In this document: positions 62,799 to 64,000 of the stretch, one piece after another
Layout of the letters: each line of letters starts with the position of its first letter
Position numbering within the stretch: the stretch's first letter is position 1
Assembly (NCBI RefSeq): GCF_017908035.1
Contig: NZ_JAEQMU010000006.1
Location: 62,001-126,000 of the forward strand
Source of the DNA: Sphingobacterium tabacisoli
GTDB taxonomy: Bacteria > Bacteroidota > Bacteroidia > Sphingobacteriales > Sphingobacteriaceae
Length of the DNA stretch: 64,000 bases
Direction of reading: 5' to 3'
Made by a program: the position numbers and the translations under genes
Notes under the pieces: generated by a model
Told to the model about the DNA's origin: nothing
The model's database searches: none
Seen by the model: only the letters and a program-made list of their open reading frames with translations

Positions 62799-64000
62799 AT
62801 GAAGACTTATCTGTTTTCTTTTTTACTTTCCATTTTCTTTGCGACTACACTTGTAGCTTCTACGCAAGACTCGTTGGTGTCCTTCGATGATGTTACATTT
62901 ACAGATGGTAGCGTCACAGACAGCACCCAGGGAGCGGAAGTACCTGATGACCTGGTTTTCTCTGATGGACAGGATACCGGTAGTGCACAGGTCGACAGCA
63001 CTGCGACCGTAGATGCTACGGCTGCTGTAACTACTGATGGTGCCGCTGCAGACGATAAGTCGATGTGGGGTATCTTTATCGCCGGTCTTTTGGGTGGTTT
63101 TGCGGCATTCTTTATGCCCTGTATCTTTCCAATGGTACCGCTTACGGTGAGTTTCTTTACCAAGAAATCAGGAACGCGTTCCAAGGCGATATCACAGGCC
63201 TTCTTATACGGTATCTTTATCATTGTGATCTATGTTGCACTGGGTATGTTGATCACCATTGCCTTTGGACCAGAAGCACTGAACGAGCTGTCTACAAACG
63301 GTATCTTTAACTTCTTCTTCTTCCTACTTTTGGTGGTTTTTGCGGCATCATTCCTTGGCGCCTTCGAGATAACTCTTCCGAGTTCATTTGTCAACAAGAT
63401 CGATGCACAGTCGGACAAGGGCGGATTGATCGGTCTGTTCTTTATGTCGGCCAGTCTGGCGGTGGTTTCTTTCTCCTGTACGGGACCGATCATCGGTACG
63501 TTATTGGTAGAAGCGGCCACAAGAGGTGAGCGTCTTGGACCTGCAATAGGTATGCTGGGCTTTTCCATTGCCTTAGCAGTTCCTTTCGTATTGTTCGCGA
63601 TGTTCCCTTCGATGTTGAAATCTATGCCTAAATCGGGTGGCTGGTTAAACAGTGTAAAGGTGGTACTGGGATTCCTGGAGCTGGCCCTTGCACTTAAGTT
63701 CCTTTCCAACGTGGATCTGGCCTACAACTGGAACTTCCTGGACCGCGAGGTATACCTGGCGTTATGGATCGTGATATTCGGACTTTTGGGATTATACCTG
63801 ATCGGCAAGATCCAGTTTTCCCACGATAGCCCGTTACAGTTCCTTTCTATTCCACGTACGATGATTGCCATTCTGGTATTCTCCTTTGTGGTGTATATGG
63901 TACCCGGACTGTGGGGAGCGCCATTGAAAGCGATATCGGCATTTCTTCCTCCTATAGGAACACAGGACTTTGACCTGAACAACCTGGCTCTGAGCGGAGG
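62799..64000 (+). CDS. dsbD: Thiol:disulfide interchange protein DsbD (partial, C-terminus beyond window)
   Basis: About 400 residues are visible from the ATG at 62799. A signal peptide (MKTYLFSFLLSIFFATTLVA) is followed by a 65-residue acidic, Ser/Thr/Asp/Ala-rich linker instead of the usual alpha domain. Then come the membrane helices with the two redox-active cysteine motifs FFMPCIFPMVPLT and VSFSCTGPIIGT, which identify the DsbD/CcdA-type electron carrier. It moves electrons from cytoplasmic thioredoxin to the periplasm. The C-terminal thioredoxin domain is outside the window. Codons here are visibly richer in G/C at the third position than in neighbouring genes. Confidence 0.93.
   Translation, partial: MKTYLFSFLLSIFFATTLVASTQDSLVSFDDVTFTDGSVTDSTQGAEVPDDLVFSDGQDTGSAQVDSTATVDATAAVTTDGAAADDKSMWGIFIAGLLGGFAAFFMPCIFPMVPLTVSFFTKKSGTRSKAISQAFLYGIFIIVIYVALGMLITIAFGPEALNELSTNGIFNFFFFLLLVVFAASFLGAFEITLPSSFVNKIDAQSDKGGLIGLFFMSASLAVVSFSCTGPIIGTLLVEAATRGERLGPAIGMLGFSIALAVPFVLFAMFPSMLKSMPKSGGWLNSVKVVLGFLELALALKFLSNVDLAYNWNFLDREVYLALWIVIFGLLGLYLIGKIQFSHDSPLQFLSIPRTMIAILVFSFVVYMVPGLWGAPLKAISAFLPPIGTQDFDLNNLALSG

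Noticed and set aside
62807..63223. 138-codon minus-strand frame over dsbD
   Set aside because: It is antisense to the signal peptide, linker and first membrane part of dsbD, which are supported by clear motifs.

Overview
The window comes from a member of the Bacteroidota, most probably Sphingobacteriaceae and Sphingobacterium-like. The evidence is two SusC/SusD outer-membrane uptake loci with STN-type receptors, FecR anti-sigma factors and ECF sigma factors; DUF4843, PKD-like and DUF4270 lipoproteins; weak or absent Shine-Dalgarno sequences; and repeated TAnnTTTG promoter elements a short distance upstream of genes. The base composition is AT-rich. I saw no rRNA, tRNA, CRISPR array or insertion sequence.

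Bases 1-5.7 kb look accessory. They hold a truncated phage-repressor-like HTH gene and, divergent from it, a three-gene cassette: two paralogous unknown proteins and a protein with a duplicated degenerate-nucleotidyltransferase plus HEPN architecture. A YefM/YoeB toxin-antitoxin pair with a visible operator and an unknown 259-aa protein follow. Bases 6-15.4 kb form one minus-strand block: a ClC-type channel, an ECF sigma factor overlapping it by 4 bp, FecR, SusC, SusD and a TlpA-like thioredoxin lipid/periplasmic protein. After an MBL-fold hydrolase, bases 16.5-26.6 kb carry a second block in the order sigma factor, TlpA-like protein, FecR, SusC, SusD, DUF4843 lipoprotein, PKD-like lipoprotein. 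In both, a ligand-bound SusC would signal through its STN domain and FecR to release the sigma factor and induce the uptake operon. The substrates cannot be read from the sequence.

Bases 26.6-44.5 kb are mostly ordinary chromosome: L-serine dehydratase, a GH3 enzyme, a TetR regulator divergent from an outer-membrane beta-barrel receptor, nicotinamidase, a two-component system, DUF4270 and kelch lipoproteins, aspartate-semialdehyde dehydrogenase, a lamin-tail-domain surface protein, and a threonine dehydrogenase/YebC operon. Bases 44.6-54 kb start with a protein built of 44-residue tandem repeats, then a DeoR-family regulator, a flippase and three glycosyltransferases, a DUF3820 protein, tRNA-modifying TrhO and TrmB, and GDP-L-fucose synthase. 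Bases 54-64 kb hold a small envelope gene set (YtxH, holin-like, unknown), YifB, rhomboid protease, LUD protein, FtsH and RsfS, biotin ligase, a free-standing DsbD N-terminal domain protein and the start of dsbD.

The most unusual features are: (1) a dispersed intergenic hairpin element present at four loci (about 16.23-16.40, 52.67-52.86, 54.55-54.69 and 55.51-55.71 kb), six hairpins in all, each lying just upstream of a minus-strand gene; (2) the HEPN cassette with its paralogous partner proteins; (3) the YefM/YoeB operator, whose two TGTACA-like hexamers are spaced 12 bp centre to centre; (4) a ClC protein without the usual selectivity-filter motifs, translationally linked to an ECF sigma factor.
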